From Rhodoferax sp. (GTDB taxonomy: Bacteria > Pseudomonadota > Gammaproteobacteria > Burkholderiales > Burkholderiaceae_C): DNA of 48,994 nt. Made by a program: the position numbers and the translations under genes. Position 1 is the first letter of the stretch, and each line of letters opens with the position of its first letter. The notes beneath the pieces are model-generated. The model was not told where the DNA came from and ran no database searches. It saw only the letters and a list, made by a program, of their open reading frames with translations. The DNA is taken from assembly GCF_028714215.1 (NCBI RefSeq), contig NZ_JAQTMS010000039.1, positions 1 through 48,994 of the forward strand, read 5' to 3'. Below, piece after piece: positions 15,983 to 24,921 of the stretch.

Positions 15983-17740
15983 TTGCAGACACAAATGACA
16001 GTTCCGACCAGCGTTTCCATCGCGTTGGCGGGCAGCGGTGGCAGCGGCGTGATGACGGCCGGCACCGTCTTGCTGGCCGCCGCCGCCAAGGCCGGTGCCT
16101 ATGGCTTGATGGTGCGCACCAGCGGGCCGCAGATTCGCGGCGGCGAGGCGGCGGCCCTGTTGCGCCTGGGCCCGCAGCCGATGGGTTCGCTGGACGACGG
16201 TTTCGACCTGTTGTTGGCGATCGACTGGCAGAACGTCAACCGTTTCGCCGACGAGATCGTGCTGGGGCCGCGCAGCGTGCTGATCGGCGACCCGGACGAA
16301 GGCGAGGCGCCCGAAGTGTTCAAGGCCACCGGTGCCCGCTACGCGCCCCTGAGCCTGAAGAAGATGGCCAAAGCGATACCGGGCAGCTGGGTCAACATGA
16401 TTGCGTTGGGACTGTCCGGCACGCTGGCCGGGCTGCCGCTGCAGGTGTTGCAGGAGGCGGTGCGCGAATCCTGGAAAAAGCCCGCCACGCTGGAGGCCAA
16501 CCTGTTGGCCGTGGCCGCCGGTGCCGAGGCCGCCGCCGGCATCGCCGCCACGCTGGCGCACAGCGGTGGACCGATGGCGCAACTGGAGCTTGGCGCCTTG
16601 CAGTCCAGGCCGCGCTGGATGATCAGCGGCAACGAGGCCACCGGCTTCGGTGCCCTGCGGGGCGGCGTGCGTTTTGTCGCGGCCTATCCGATTACCCCCG
16701 CCACCGAGGTGCTGGAGTGGCTGGCGCCCAAGCTGCCGGAGGTCGGCGGCACCCTGCTGCAGGCCGAGGACGAACTGGCTTCCATCAACATGATCATCGG
16801 TGCCTCCTATGGCGGCGTGCCCTCGCTGACCGCCACCGCAGGCCCGGGGCTGGCCCTGATGACCGAGGCCCTGGGCCTGGCGGTGGCCTCCGAGGTGCCT
16901 ATCGTGGTGGTCGACGTAATGCGCGGCGGACCCTCCACCGGCATACCGGCCAAGAGCGAGCAAAGCGATTTATCTTTTGCAGTCGGTGGGCTGCCTGGCG
17001 ACGCGCCGCGCCTGGTGGTGGCGCCCAGCTCAATCGGCGACTGTCTGGGCGCCGCGCAGTGGACCGTGCACCTGGCCGAAGCGCTGCAAGCGCCGGCCAT
17101 TTTGCTGTCGGACCAGTTCATGGGCCAATCGCGCGCCGTCATCGACCGCCCGCTCGATAGCGGGTTTGCGGCGCGGCGGCTGACGGCCGAGGCCAACACG
17201 CCGGATTACAAGCGTTACCGCAATACCGAGTCCGGCGTCTCGCCGATGGCCATCCCCGGCACCGAAGGCGTGACTTACACCGCCGACGGGCTGGAGCATT
17301 CGGAAGCCGGCATTCCCAGCAGCCAATCGAAAGACCACGTGCTGCAACTCGACAAGCGCCAACGTAAGCTGGCGTTGCACGACTACGGCCCTTACTGGGC
17401 CGACATCGAGGGCGATGCCGACGCCGTGGTGATCACTTTCGGCTCGGCCTCGGGCCCGGTGCGCGAGGCGGTGGCGCGCGCCCGGGCGCTGGGTACCGAC
17501 CTGCGCCTGATCGTGCTGCGCCTGCTGGCACCGACCCGGCCGGAGCAAATGGCGGCTGCATTGCAAGGCGTCAAGCGCAGCATCGTGGTGGAGCAGAACC
17601 ACGGTGCCCAGCTGTACCGCTACCTGCGCGCCTGGTACGACTTTCCGGCGCCGCCGGCCAGCTACCACCGGAGCGGCCCGCTGCCCTTGCGGCCGGCCGA
17701 ATTGTTGACGGCCTTGCTGGCGTGGAGGAATGCAAAATGA
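15983..17740 (+). CDS. korA: 2-oxoacid:ferredoxin oxidoreductase, fused gamma-alpha subunit (KorA)
   Basis: The N-terminal 180 residues are the gamma domain (GSGGSGVMTAG, RTSGPQIRGGEAA) and the rest is the pyrimidine-binding alpha domain (AYPITPATEVLEWL, GPGLALMTEALGLA). This is the gamma-alpha fusion of 2-oxoglutarate:ferredoxin oxidoreductases. In Thauera, KorAB regenerates reduced ferredoxin for benzoyl-CoA reductase. The TTG at 15983 is preferred because AGGAG (15972-15976) lies 6 nt upstream; the first ATG (15995) would be 18 nt away. The product has 585 residues. Confidence 0.85.
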   Translation: MQTQMTVPTSVSIALAGSGGSGVMTAGTVLLAAAAKAGAYGLMVRTSGPQIRGGEAAALLRLGPQPMGSLDDGFDLLLAIDWQNVNRFADEIVLGPRSVLIGDPDEGEAPEVFKATGARYAPLSLKKMAKAIPGSWVNMIALGLSGTLAGLPLQVLQEAVRESWKKPATLEANLLAVAAGAEAAAGIAATLAHSGGPMAQLELGALQSRPRWMISGNEATGFGALRGGVRFVAAYPITPATEVLEWLAPKLPEVGGTLLQAEDELASINMIIGASYGGVPSLTATAGPGLALMTEALGLAVASEVPIVVVDVMRGGPSTGIPAKSEQSDLSFAVGGLPGDAPRLVVAPSSIGDCLGAAQWTVHLAEALQAPAILLSDQFMGQSRAVIDRPLDSGFAARRLTAEANTPDYKRYRNTESGVSPMAIPGTEGVTYTADGLEHSEAGIPSSQSKDHVLQLDKRQRKLALHDYGPYWADIEGDADAVVITFGSASGPVREAVARARALGTDLRLIVLRLLAPTRPEQMAAALQGVKRSIVVEQNHGAQLYRYLRAWYDFPAPPASYHRSGPLPLRPAELLTALLAWRNAK

Positions 17741-18597
17741 ACCAGAACATCAATCAGGACACGGCGCCGGCAGCCACTGTGGTGGGCTTCACCGCCGCCG
17801 ACTTCAAGTCCAGCTACAAACCGATCTGGTGCCCGGGCTGCGGCGACTTCACGGTGCTGAGTTCGGTCACCAAGGCGCTGGCCATCATGGGCGTGCCGCC
17901 CAAGGACTGTGCTGTGGTCTCCGGCATCGGCTGCTCGTCGCGCATTCCGGCCTACACCACCTGCTATGGCTTCCACGGCGTGCACGGCCGTTCACTGGCG
18001 GCCGCCACCGGCCTCAAGGTGGCGCGGCCCGATTTGCAGGTGCTGGTGGCGGGCGGCGACGGCGATGGTTATTCGATCGGCGGCAACCATTTTCTGCACG
18101 CTTGCCGGCGCAATGTCGACATGACTTACCTGGTGATGGACAACCATGTCTACGGCATGACCAAGGGCCAGCCGTCACCGACCACCGAGCCGGACTGGGA
18201 TTCCAAACTGTCGCCCGGTGGCACCGGCGTGCGGGTCTTCAACCCGCTGGTGGTGGCGCTGGCCTCGGGCGCCAATTTTGTGGCACGCGCTTTTGCCGGC
18301 GACCTGCACGGCACCGCCGACATCATTGCCAAGGCGATGCAGCATCCGGGCTTCTCTTTTGTCGAGATTCTCTCCCCCTGCGTCACCTTCCGCCCCGAGC
18401 AGCGCGACTGGCGCAAACTGGTGCGCGCGGCCGAGTTGCAGGCCACCGACGATGCCGGACGCGCGGCACGCCGTCTGATGAGCGACGACGGTCTGAATAT
18501 CGGCGTGCTGTACGCCGGCGACCGCACGCCTTACCCGGCTTCGGTGCGGCCGGCGCGGCGCAGCGTGGCCGAACTGGAAGCGGAGTTCGCACTGTGA
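17737..18597 (+). CDS. korB: 2-oxoacid:ferredoxin oxidoreductase, beta subunit (KorB)
   Basis: A 286-residue thiamine-diphosphate subunit. CPGCGDF and GIGCSS supply Fe-S ligands, and GDGDGYSIGGNH with a later NHVYGMTKG forms the ThDP/Mg site. The ATG overlaps the korA stop (ATGA) with GGAGG 8 nt upstream. With KorA it makes CoA esters from a 2-oxoacid and reduces ferredoxin. 2-Oxoglutarate as substrate is inferred from Thauera KorAB. Confidence 0.87.
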   Translation: MNQNINQDTAPAATVVGFTAADFKSSYKPIWCPGCGDFTVLSSVTKALAIMGVPPKDCAVVSGIGCSSRIPAYTTCYGFHGVHGRSLAAATGLKVARPDLQVLVAGGDGDGYSIGGNHFLHACRRNVDMTYLVMDNHVYGMTKGQPSPTTEPDWDSKLSPGGTGVRVFNPLVVALASGANFVARAFAGDLHGTADIIAKAMQHPGFSFVEILSPCVTFRPEQRDWRKLVRAAELQATDDAGRAARRLMSDDGLNIGVLYAGDRTPYPASVRPARRSVAELEAEFAL

Positions 18598-19133
18598 AGC
18601 AGCCCGTCACACCCACCGCCGGGCAACTGCCCGCAACGCTGGCCGACTTCATGGCACAAGCGCTGCAAATGGAACTGGACGCAGAGCAGCGCTACGGCGA
18701 GTTCGCCGACATGATGGAAATCCACAACAACCTGGAAGTGGCCCAGTGGTTTCGCAAGATGGCCGCGATTGAAGGCAAGCACGCCCAACAGATCATGGCC
18801 CAGATGGGCTGGCGCCAGGCACCCCAACCGTTGACGAGAGCACCTGTCTTCGAAGGTTTCGAGGCGGCCGAAACGGCGGCCGTTGAAGAAGTCCATTACC
18901 TGATGCGGCCCTGGCACGTACTGCAACTGGCCTTGGCCAACGAAGAACGGGCCCAGCGTTTTTTTGCCCGCTTGGCGAGCCTGGCCACGGTCGACGCGGT
19001 GCGCCAGGCGGCGCTCGAATTGCAGCAGGAGGAGGCTCAGCACGTGCAACTGGTCAAGGCCTGGATGTTGAAGGTGCCGCAGCCGCAACCTGACTGGGAT
19101 CAGGATCCCGACCCGCCGCGCTACGACGACTGA
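18594..19133 (+). CDS. Ferritin-like (rubrerythrin-type) diiron protein
   Basis: A 179-residue helical protein with a complete four-helix diiron ligand set: Glu in MELDAEQRYGEF, E-x2-H in EGKH, Glu in ALANEERAQRFF and E-x2-H in EEAQH. The GTG start overlaps the korB stop (GTGA). There is no rubredoxin domain. Its place in the operon suggests protection of oxygen-sensitive KorAB and Bam proteins or iron handling, but its substrate is unknown. Confidence 0.75.
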   Translation: MKQPVTPTAGQLPATLADFMAQALQMELDAEQRYGEFADMMEIHNNLEVAQWFRKMAAIEGKHAQQIMAQMGWRQAPQPLTRAPVFEGFEAAETAAVEEVHYLMRPWHVLQLALANEERAQRFFARLASLATVDAVRQAALELQQEEAQHVQLVKAWMLKVPQPQPDWDQDPDPPRYDD

Positions 19134-19234
19134 TTCCATGTCGAGTTCGACGCGATATGTCGTTGCCCCACCTTGTCGTGCTGAAGCACTGCCTGCGGCG
19201 GTGCGCCTAATCTCGCGCCGAATCGACATGGAAT
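19133..19234. repeat. Small inverted-repeat element (MITE-like or bidirectional hairpin)
   Basis: ATTCCATGTCGA (19133-19144) is repeated as its exact reverse complement at 19223-19234, and the adjacent inner bases (TTCGACGCGA versus the complement of TCGCGCCGAA) also nearly pair. An inner GTGCT-GA-AGCAC hairpin is present. The element fills the gap between the ferritin-like and Rid genes. Confidence 0.55.
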
Positions 19235-19258
19235 GGACACCGAAGAACGGGAGTTCTC

Positions 19259-19660
19259 ATGCAGACGCTGCTTCCTGAAGGCTGGGCGCCGCCCATCGGC
19301 TATTCCAACGGCATTGCGGTCGACGCCGGGCGCATTATTTTTGTCGCAGGTCAAGTCGGCTGGGATGCGCAGCAGCGTTTTCAATCGGAACAACTTGCGC
19401 CGCAGTTCGAGCAGGCACTGCTCAATGTGCTGGCGGTGCTGGCGCAGGCCGGCGCCCGGGCTGAGCACATCTGCCGCATGACGGTTTACTGCTGCGACAA
19501 ACCGGCTTATCTGGCGGCCCGCCGCGAGCTGGGCGCCATCTGGCGCCGCCGCATGGGCCGCCATTACCCGGCCATGAGCATGATCTTTGTGTCCGACCTG
19601 CTGGACAGTCCCGGCAAGATCGAATTGGAGGCCACGGCGGTCGTGCCGGCACCCAAGTGA
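19259..19660 (+). CDS. Rid (YjgF/YER057c/UK114) family protein lacking the catalytic arginine
   Basis: The 133-residue length and the GRIIFVAGQVGWD and IELEATAVV motifs are those of the trimeric Rid fold. RidA enamine/imine deaminases carry an Arg in a PARS-type motif; here the equivalent stretch reads PAMSMI, so the key Arg is Met. This argues against RidA-type imine deamination and for one of the divergent Rid subfamilies. It lies in the kor-transporter run, 125 bp after the ferritin-like gene, so a role with an aromatic or CoA intermediate is possible but unproven. Confidence 0.8.
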   Translation: MQTLLPEGWAPPIGYSNGIAVDAGRIIFVAGQVGWDAQQRFQSEQLAPQFEQALLNVLAVLAQAGARAEHICRMTVYCCDKPAYLAARRELGAIWRRRMGRHYPAMSMIFVSDLLDSPGKIELEATAVVPAPK

Positions 19661-19929
19661 GTGGCATTTATTCCACGCTTTGCTGGTAAACCCCGGGGTG
19701 CGGCGCAGGCAGTCGTGTTTAAGATGTTGCATTGCGTAGCATATTTAGAAGAAATGATTGTTGATATGCAGTTGTCGTCGACGGTTGGGCTGGCCCGCGT
19801 GAGCGGGGCCTGGCTGTTGGGCAGGATTTTTTCGGCTGAACCGGGTGCCGTGCGGCTTGACCCGGTGACGCCGCCCGCAAACCGCCGCATACGATCTGCC
19901 CTCAAACCATTATTAACAGGAGAGAGACT

Positions 19930-21075
19930 ATGATTTTCAAAAAAACCCTGCCCTTGATCGCCGCGCTGATGCTTGCCGGCGTCGCCCAGGCCGACATCAA
20001 TGTCGGCGTCACGGTATCGGCCACCGGCCCCGCCGCGTCCCTGGGCATTCCGGAAAAGAACACGATCGCCCTGATGCCCACCAGCATCGCCGGCCAGAAG
20101 ATCAATTACATCGTGCTTGATGACGCGTCCGACACCACGGCCGCTGTCACCAACGCGCGCAAACTGATCAACGAGCACAAGGTCGATGTGCTGCTGGGCT
20201 CCACCACCACGCCCAACTCGCTGGCCATGATAGACGTCGCCGCCGAGGCCAAGACGCCGATGATTTCGATGGCCGCCTCGGCCCGCATCGTGGAGCCGCA
20301 GGACGCCAAGAAACGCTGGATCTTCAAGACCCCGCAGAACGACATCATGATGTCGCTGGCGATCGCCGCCCACATGGCCGACAGTGGCGTCAAGAGCGTT
20401 GGCTTCATCGGCTTTTCCGATGCCTATGGCGAAGGCTGGTATCAGGAATTCACCAAGATTGCGGCCTTGAAGAACATCCAGATCGTCGCCAACGAACGCT
20501 ACAACCGCACTGACACATCGGTCACCGGCCAGGTGCTGAAAATCATGGCCGCCAAGCCCGACGCGGTGCTGATTGCCGGCTCCGGCACGCCGGCCGTGCT
20601 GCCGCAGCGCGCGCTCAAGGAACGCGGCTACAGCGGCAAGTTCTACCAGACGCACGGCGTCGCCAACAACGACTTTTTGCGCGTCGGCGGCAAGGACGTG
20701 GAAGGCACCTTCCTGCCGTCCGGCCCGGTGCTGGTGGCGGCCCAACTGCCGGCCAACCATCCGCTCAAGAAGTCGTCGCAGGAGTACGTGACGAAATACG
20801 AAAAAGCCTACGGCGTCGGTTCCGTCTCGACCTTCGGTGGTCATGCCTGGGATGCCGGCAAGCTGATGGAAGCCGCCGTCGGCCCAGCGCTGAAAAAAGC
20901 CAAGCCCGGCACCGCCGAATTCCGCAGTGCGCTGCGTGACGCCCTGGAAGCGGCGAAAGAAGTAGCCGGTGCGCACGGTGTTTTCAATATGTCGGCGACG
21001 GACCATCTGGGCCTGGACCAACGCGCCCGCGTGATGGTCAAGATTGAGGGCGGTGCCTGGAAATTCCAGCCCTGA
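19930..21075 (+). CDS. ABC transporter periplasmic binding protein (branched-chain amino acid/aromatic acid type)
   Basis: The 381-residue protein begins with a typical Sec signal peptide (KK, hydrophobic core, AQA before DINVGV), predicting cleavage after residue 21. The mature part is a Leu/Ile/Val-type type I periplasmic binding protein (ligand-binding lobe [22 protein letters not shown]). AGGAGAGAG lies just upstream of the ATG. It is followed by matching permease and ATPase genes with 1-4 bp overlaps. In the benzoyl-CoA setting the ligand is probably benzoate or another aromatic acid rather than an amino acid. Confidence 0.85.
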   Translation: MIFKKTLPLIAALMLAGVAQADINVGVTVSATGPAASLGIPEKNTIALMPTSIAGQKINYIVLDDASDTTAAVTNARKLINEHKVDVLLGSTTTPNSLAMIDVAAEAKTPMISMAASARIVEPQDAKKRWIFKTPQNDIMMSLAIAAHMADSGVKSVGFIGFSDAYGEGWYQEFTKIAALKNIQIVANERYNRTDTSVTGQVLKIMAAKPDAVLIAGSGTPAVLPQRALKERGYSGKFYQTHGVANNDFLRVGGKDVEGTFLPSGPVLVAAQLPANHPLKKSSQEYVTKYEKAYGVGSVSTFGGHAWDAGKLMEAAVGPALKKAKPGTAEFRSALRDALEAAKEVAGAHGVFNMSATDHLGLDQRARVMVKIEGGAWKFQP

Positions 21076-22103
21076 TGGACGGCCAAATCGCCTTGCTGCT
21101 GGCCCAGGACGGCATCGTCAACGGGGCGGTCTACGCCTTGATGGCGCTGGCACTGGTGCTGGTGTTTTCGGTGACCCGGGTGATCTTCATCCCGCAAGGC
21201 GAGTTTGTTGCATTTGGCGCGCTGACCATGGCCGCGCTACAGGCCGGCCGCGCGCCCGGTACCCTGTGGCTGCTGCTGGCGCTGGCAGCGCTGACCCTGC
21301 TGGTGGAGGCGGTGCGGCAGCAGCGCGGCATCGCGGTGGACTGGCTGTCCAGCGCTTTCTGGGCCGTTTTGCTGCCCGGCCTGGCGGCCTTGCTGGTCCT
21401 GTTCCTGAAGCCCACTTCGCTGGCCGGACAAACCTGCACCACCTTGCTGCTGATCACCCCGCTGGGGCCTCTGGTGTACCGCCTGGCCTACCGGCCGCTG
21501 GCGCATGCCACGGTCCTGACCTTGTTGATCGTGTCGGTTGCCCTGCACGGCGTATTGGTCGGCTTGGGCTTGTATTTTTTCGGTGCCGAGGGTTCCCGGA
21601 CCACGGCTTTTTCCGACCTGCGGCTGGACCTGGGCAGCATTCCGGTCAGCGGACAGTCGCTGGTGGTGATGGGGGTGGCCAGCCTGCTGGTGATTTCGCT
21701 GTTCCTGTTTTTTGAGCACACCATCATCGGCAAGGCCTTGCGTGCCACCGCCATGAACCGGGTCGGTGCCCGGTTGATGGGGATTCCGACCGAACTGTCG
21801 GGCGACCTCAGCTTTGCCTTGGCGGCGCTGGTGGGCGCGGTCTCGGGGCTGCTGGTGGCGCCCCTGACGACGGTCTACTACGACACCGGTTTTCTGATCG
21901 GCCTGAAAGGTTTTGTCGCCGCCATCATCGGCGGCCTGACCAGCTACCCGCTGGCGTTGGCCGGTGCGCTGCTGGTCGGCCTGCTGGAATCCTTTTCGTC
22001 TTTTTGGGCCAGCGCGTTCAAGGAGGTCATCGTCTTCACCCTGATCATTCCGGTGTTGTGGTGGCGCTCCCTCAACAGCCATCACGTCGAGGACGAAGAA
22101 TGA
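21075..22103 (+). CDS. livH: ABC transporter permease, LivH type
   Basis: A 342-residue inner-membrane protein with about eight hydrophobic segments and the LivH core ([22 protein letters not shown], the conserved GKALRATA loop, and GGLTSYPLA near the end). The start overlaps the binding-protein stop (TGATG). It probably pairs with the LivM half of the next gene to form the channel. Confidence 0.87.
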   Translation: MDGQIALLLAQDGIVNGAVYALMALALVLVFSVTRVIFIPQGEFVAFGALTMAALQAGRAPGTLWLLLALAALTLLVEAVRQQRGIAVDWLSSAFWAVLLPGLAALLVLFLKPTSLAGQTCTTLLLITPLGPLVYRLAYRPLAHATVLTLLIVSVALHGVLVGLGLYFFGAEGSRTTAFSDLRLDLGSIPVSGQSLVVMGVASLLVISLFLFFEHTIIGKALRATAMNRVGARLMGIPTELSGDLSFALAALVGAVSGLLVAPLTTVYYDTGFLIGLKGFVAAIIGGLTSYPLALAGALLVGLLESFSSFWASAFKEVIVFTLIIPVLWWRSLNSHHVEDEE

Positions 22104-23920
22104 CGCAGCGTCGGCTTACCCTGGGGGCAGTATTTCTGTTGCTGGCGCTGTGGGGTTTTCTGCCCGAGTTCACGGTCACCATGCTGAACTACATCGGCCT
22201 CTACGCGCTGGTGGCGGTGGGCCTGGTGATGCTGACTGGCGTCGGCGGCATGACCTCTTTTGGCCAGGCCGCCTTTGTCGGCCTGGGGGCATACGCCACG
22301 GCCTGGTTTTGCACCGCGCCGGCTGCCGAGTCGCTGGTCGGACTGGCGCCCGGTTCCGCGGCCTTGCCCTGGGTCGGATTGCTGGTGGGACTGGTGCTGA
22401 GCGCCACTGTGGCCTGGTTGCTGGGCGCGGTGACGGTGCGCCTGTCCGGTCACTACCTGCCGCTGGGCACCATTGCCTGGGGTCTGAGTCTGTATTTCCT
22501 GTTTGGCAACCTCGAATTTCTGGGCGGCCACACCGGTCTGGCGGGGCTGCCGGCGCTGTCGCTGGCCGGCTTCGATCTGCGCTCGGTGCGCGAACTGGGC
22601 CTGCTGATCTGGGCCGTGCTGCTGCTGACCCTGTGGGCTTTGCACAACCTGCTGGACTCGCGCGAGGGACGCGCCATCCGCGCGCTGAAAACCGGCCGCG
22701 TGATGGCCGAGAGCATGGGCGTCGACACCGCCCGTTACCGCATCAAGGTCTTCGTGCTGGCCGCCTTGCTGGCCAGCCTGTCGGGCTGGATGTACGCCCA
22801 CTTGCAGCGCTTCGTCAACCCCACCCCCTTCAACCTGAACATCGGCATCGAGTACCTGTTCATGGCGGTGGTGGGCGGTGCCGGCCATCTGTGGGGCGCC
22901 GTGCTGGGCGCCGCCCTGATCACCTTGATGAAACAGTACCTGCAGGACATTTTGCCCAGTCTGCTGGGCAGCAGCGGCAACTTCGAGGTGATCGTGTTCG
23001 GTCTCCTGATGCTGCTGGTGTTGCAGCGCTTCTCGGACGGCCTGTGGCCCAGTCTGGCGCGGCTGGTCAATCGCTACCTCAGAGCGCCTCCATTGGCCAG
23101 CGGCGATGGTGGACGCGGACTGACCCAACGCCAGCTCCCCGCCAAGGACAGCGTGGTGCTGGGCGCCAGCGGCGTCAGCAAGCGCTTTGGCGGCTTGCTG
23201 GCCAACAACCAGGTCGATCTGGATGTCAGGGCCGGTGAAATCCACGCCCTGATTGGGCCCAATGGGGCCGGCAAGAGCACCTTCTTCAACATGATCTCGG
23301 GCGTTGATGATCCCAGTTCCGGCGTCGTCAAGCTGCTCGGGCGCGACATGCTGGGCCAGTCGTCGCGCGCCTTCGCGGCCGGCGGCCTGGGCCGCACTTT
23401 TCAGCATGTGCGCCTGCTGGGGCCGCGCAGCGTACTGGACAACGTGGCCCTCGGTGCGCACTTGCGCGGCCACCATGGCTGGATCGCTTCCATGCTGCGT
23501 CTGGACCGTGCCGAGGAAGCGGCCCTGATGGCGGAGGCACGGCGCCAGATCGAGCGCTGCGATCTGGGTCCGCAAATGCACGAAACGGCGGCCTCGCTGG
23601 CGCTGGGGCAGCAGCGCATCGTGGAAATCGCCCGCGCCCTGACCGGACATCCCAGCGTGCTGCTGCTGGACGAGCCGGCCGCCGGTTTGCCGCACATGGA
23701 AAAGCAGGCACTGGGGCGGCTGCTGACGCAACTGCGCGACGAGGGCATGGCCATTCTGGTGGTGGAACACGATATGGAATTCGTCATGAACATTGCCGAC
23801 CGCGTCACGGTGTTGGAGTTCGGCCAGGTCATTGCCCACGGCACACCGGCCCAGGTGCAGGTCGATCCCAAAGTCGTGGCGGCTTATCTGGGCGGTGTCG
23901 AGGTGGAGTTCAAGCCATGA
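22100..23920 (+). CDS. livMG: ABC transporter LivM permease fused to LivG ATPase
   Basis: The 606-residue product joins two usually separate proteins. Residues 1-320 form a LivM permease ([35 protein letters not shown]). After a linker, residues from about 350 form a LivG ATP-binding protein with Walker [10 protein letters not shown] (about 387), signature region SLALGQQR and Walker [12 protein letters not shown]. Start and stop overlap livH and livF by 4 bp each. Permease-ATPase fusions of this family occur in some aromatic-acid transporters. Confidence 0.87.
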   Translation: MTQRRLTLGAVFLLLALWGFLPEFTVTMLNYIGLYALVAVGLVMLTGVGGMTSFGQAAFVGLGAYATAWFCTAPAAESLVGLAPGSAALPWVGLLVGLVLSATVAWLLGAVTVRLSGHYLPLGTIAWGLSLYFLFGNLEFLGGHTGLAGLPALSLAGFDLRSVRELGLLIWAVLLLTLWALHNLLDSREGRAIRALKTGRVMAESMGVDTARYRIKVFVLAALLASLSGWMYAHLQRFVNPTPFNLNIGIEYLFMAVVGGAGHLWGAVLGAALITLMKQYLQDILPSLLGSSGNFEVIVFGLLMLLVLQRFSDGLWPSLARLVNRYLRAPPLASGDGGRGLTQRQLPAKDSVVLGASGVSKRFGGLLANNQVDLDVRAGEIHALIGPNGAGKSTFFNMISGVDDPSSGVVKLLGRDMLGQSSRAFAAGGLGRTFQHVRLLGPRSVLDNVALGAHLRGHHGWIASMLRLDRAEEAALMAEARRQIERCDLGPQMHETAASLALGQQRIVEIARALTGHPSVLLLDEPAAGLPHMEKQALGRLLTQLRDEGMAILVVEHDMEFVMNIADRVTVLEFGQVIAHGTPAQVQVDPKVVAAYLGGVEVEFKP

Positions 23921-24663
23921 CGCGGCCGGCCCTGGAACTCAAACACTTGAGCGTTTGCTACGGTGTGGTGGAAGCCGTGCACCAGGTCGACCTGGTGGTC
24001 CAGCCGGGCGAGATCGTGACCGTCATCGGGCCCAACGGCGCCGGCAAATCGACGCTGCTGTCGGCCGCCATGGGGTTGCTGCCCAGCAGCGGCGAGATCT
24101 GGCTCGATGGCAGCCTGATCCGCCGCCCGACGGTCCATGCGCTGGTGGTCGGCGGTGCCGGCCTGGTGCCGGAGCGGCGCGAATTGTTTGGTGAAATGTC
24201 GGTCGAGGACAACTTGTTGCTGGGTGGTTTTTCGCGCTGGCGGCGCGGCCTGCGGGACCAGGGTGTGTGCCGCGACGAAGTGTTTGCCATCTTCCCGCGG
24301 CTGCACGAACGGCGCACCCAGCTGGCCTCCACGCTGTCCGGCGGCGAGCGGCAGATGCTGGCGGTGGGCCGCGCCCTGATGGCCAAGCCCAAGCTGCTGA
24401 TGCTCGATGAGCCTTCGCTGGGCCTGGCGCCCAACATCGTGCGCGAGGTGTTGCAAGTGGTGGTCGGGCTGCGAGAGCGCGGCGTCTCGATCCTGCTGGT
24501 GGAACAAAACGCCCGCGCCGCCCTGGCGGTGGCGGACCGGGCCTACGTGCTGGAAATGGGCAAGGTGGCTCTCACCGGCAAGTCCAGCGAGCTGGCCAGC
24601 GACCCGCGCATCATCGAGACGTACCTGGGCATCGGTGGGCGCAAAGCTACCACCGCCATTTGA
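23917..24663 (+). CDS. livF: ABC transporter ATP-binding protein, LivF type
   Basis: A 248-residue ATPase with Walker [10 protein letters not shown] (about residue 39), LSGGERQML signature and Walker B LLMLDEPSLGL. The ATG overlaps the previous stop. It is the last gene of the transporter run; its final 68 bp before the last few codons recur at 30426-30493 downstream of the signalling genes. Confidence 0.9.
   Translation: MTRPALELKHLSVCYGVVEAVHQVDLVVQPGEIVTVIGPNGAGKSTLLSAAMGLLPSSGEIWLDGSLIRRPTVHALVVGGAGLVPERRELFGEMSVEDNLLLGGFSRWRRGLRDQGVCRDEVFAIFPRLHERRTQLASTLSGGERQMLAVGRALMAKPKLLMLDEPSLGLAPNIVREVLQVVVGLRERGVSILLVEQNARAALAVADRAYVLEMGKVALTGKSSELASDPRIIETYLGIGGRKATTAI
24571..24638 (+). repeat. 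livF 3'-end repeat, copy A (intact gene)
   Basis: This stretch, encoding LTGKSSELASDPRIIETYLG and three further residues, recurs at 30426-30493 with two silent differences (AGC/AGT and CTG/TTG). The tails after the repeat differ. Confidence 0.9.
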
Positions 24664-24691
24664 CAGGACAGGTTGCAGGCTCTCGATACTG

Positions 24692-24713
24692 ACGGCTCGC
24701 TTTCCCGAGCCGT
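24692..24713 (+). terminator. Hairpin downstream of livF, possible terminator
   Basis: ACGGCTCG (24692-24699) and CGAGCCGT (24706-24713) form an 8-bp stem with a 6-nt loop 28 bp after the livF stop. No T-run follows, so intrinsic termination is uncertain. A second small hairpin, AGCGAG-GGTT-CTCGCT, lies at 24817-24832. Confidence 0.35.
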
Positions 24714-24921
24714 TGGCGAACAGCCATTTGTCTCGGCACGGGAAACGTCTGACCGTCAGCGCGGTCGAGTGCACATTTTTTGAAGACTTGCCGAGAGCGG
24801 CGTCGCATCGCGTAAAAGCGAGGGTTCTCGCTCTGCTCCAAGGTGCGATACTTGCTCCGATGTGGTCGAAAATCCTGTCCACATTCGTCAAGCCAACACT
24901 ACCGGGGATGGGACTGACAAC

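Noticed and set aside
22082..23839. 585-residue minus-strand ORF opposite livMG
   Set aside because: Gln/His-rich shadow of an overlapping, clearly recognisable transporter gene.
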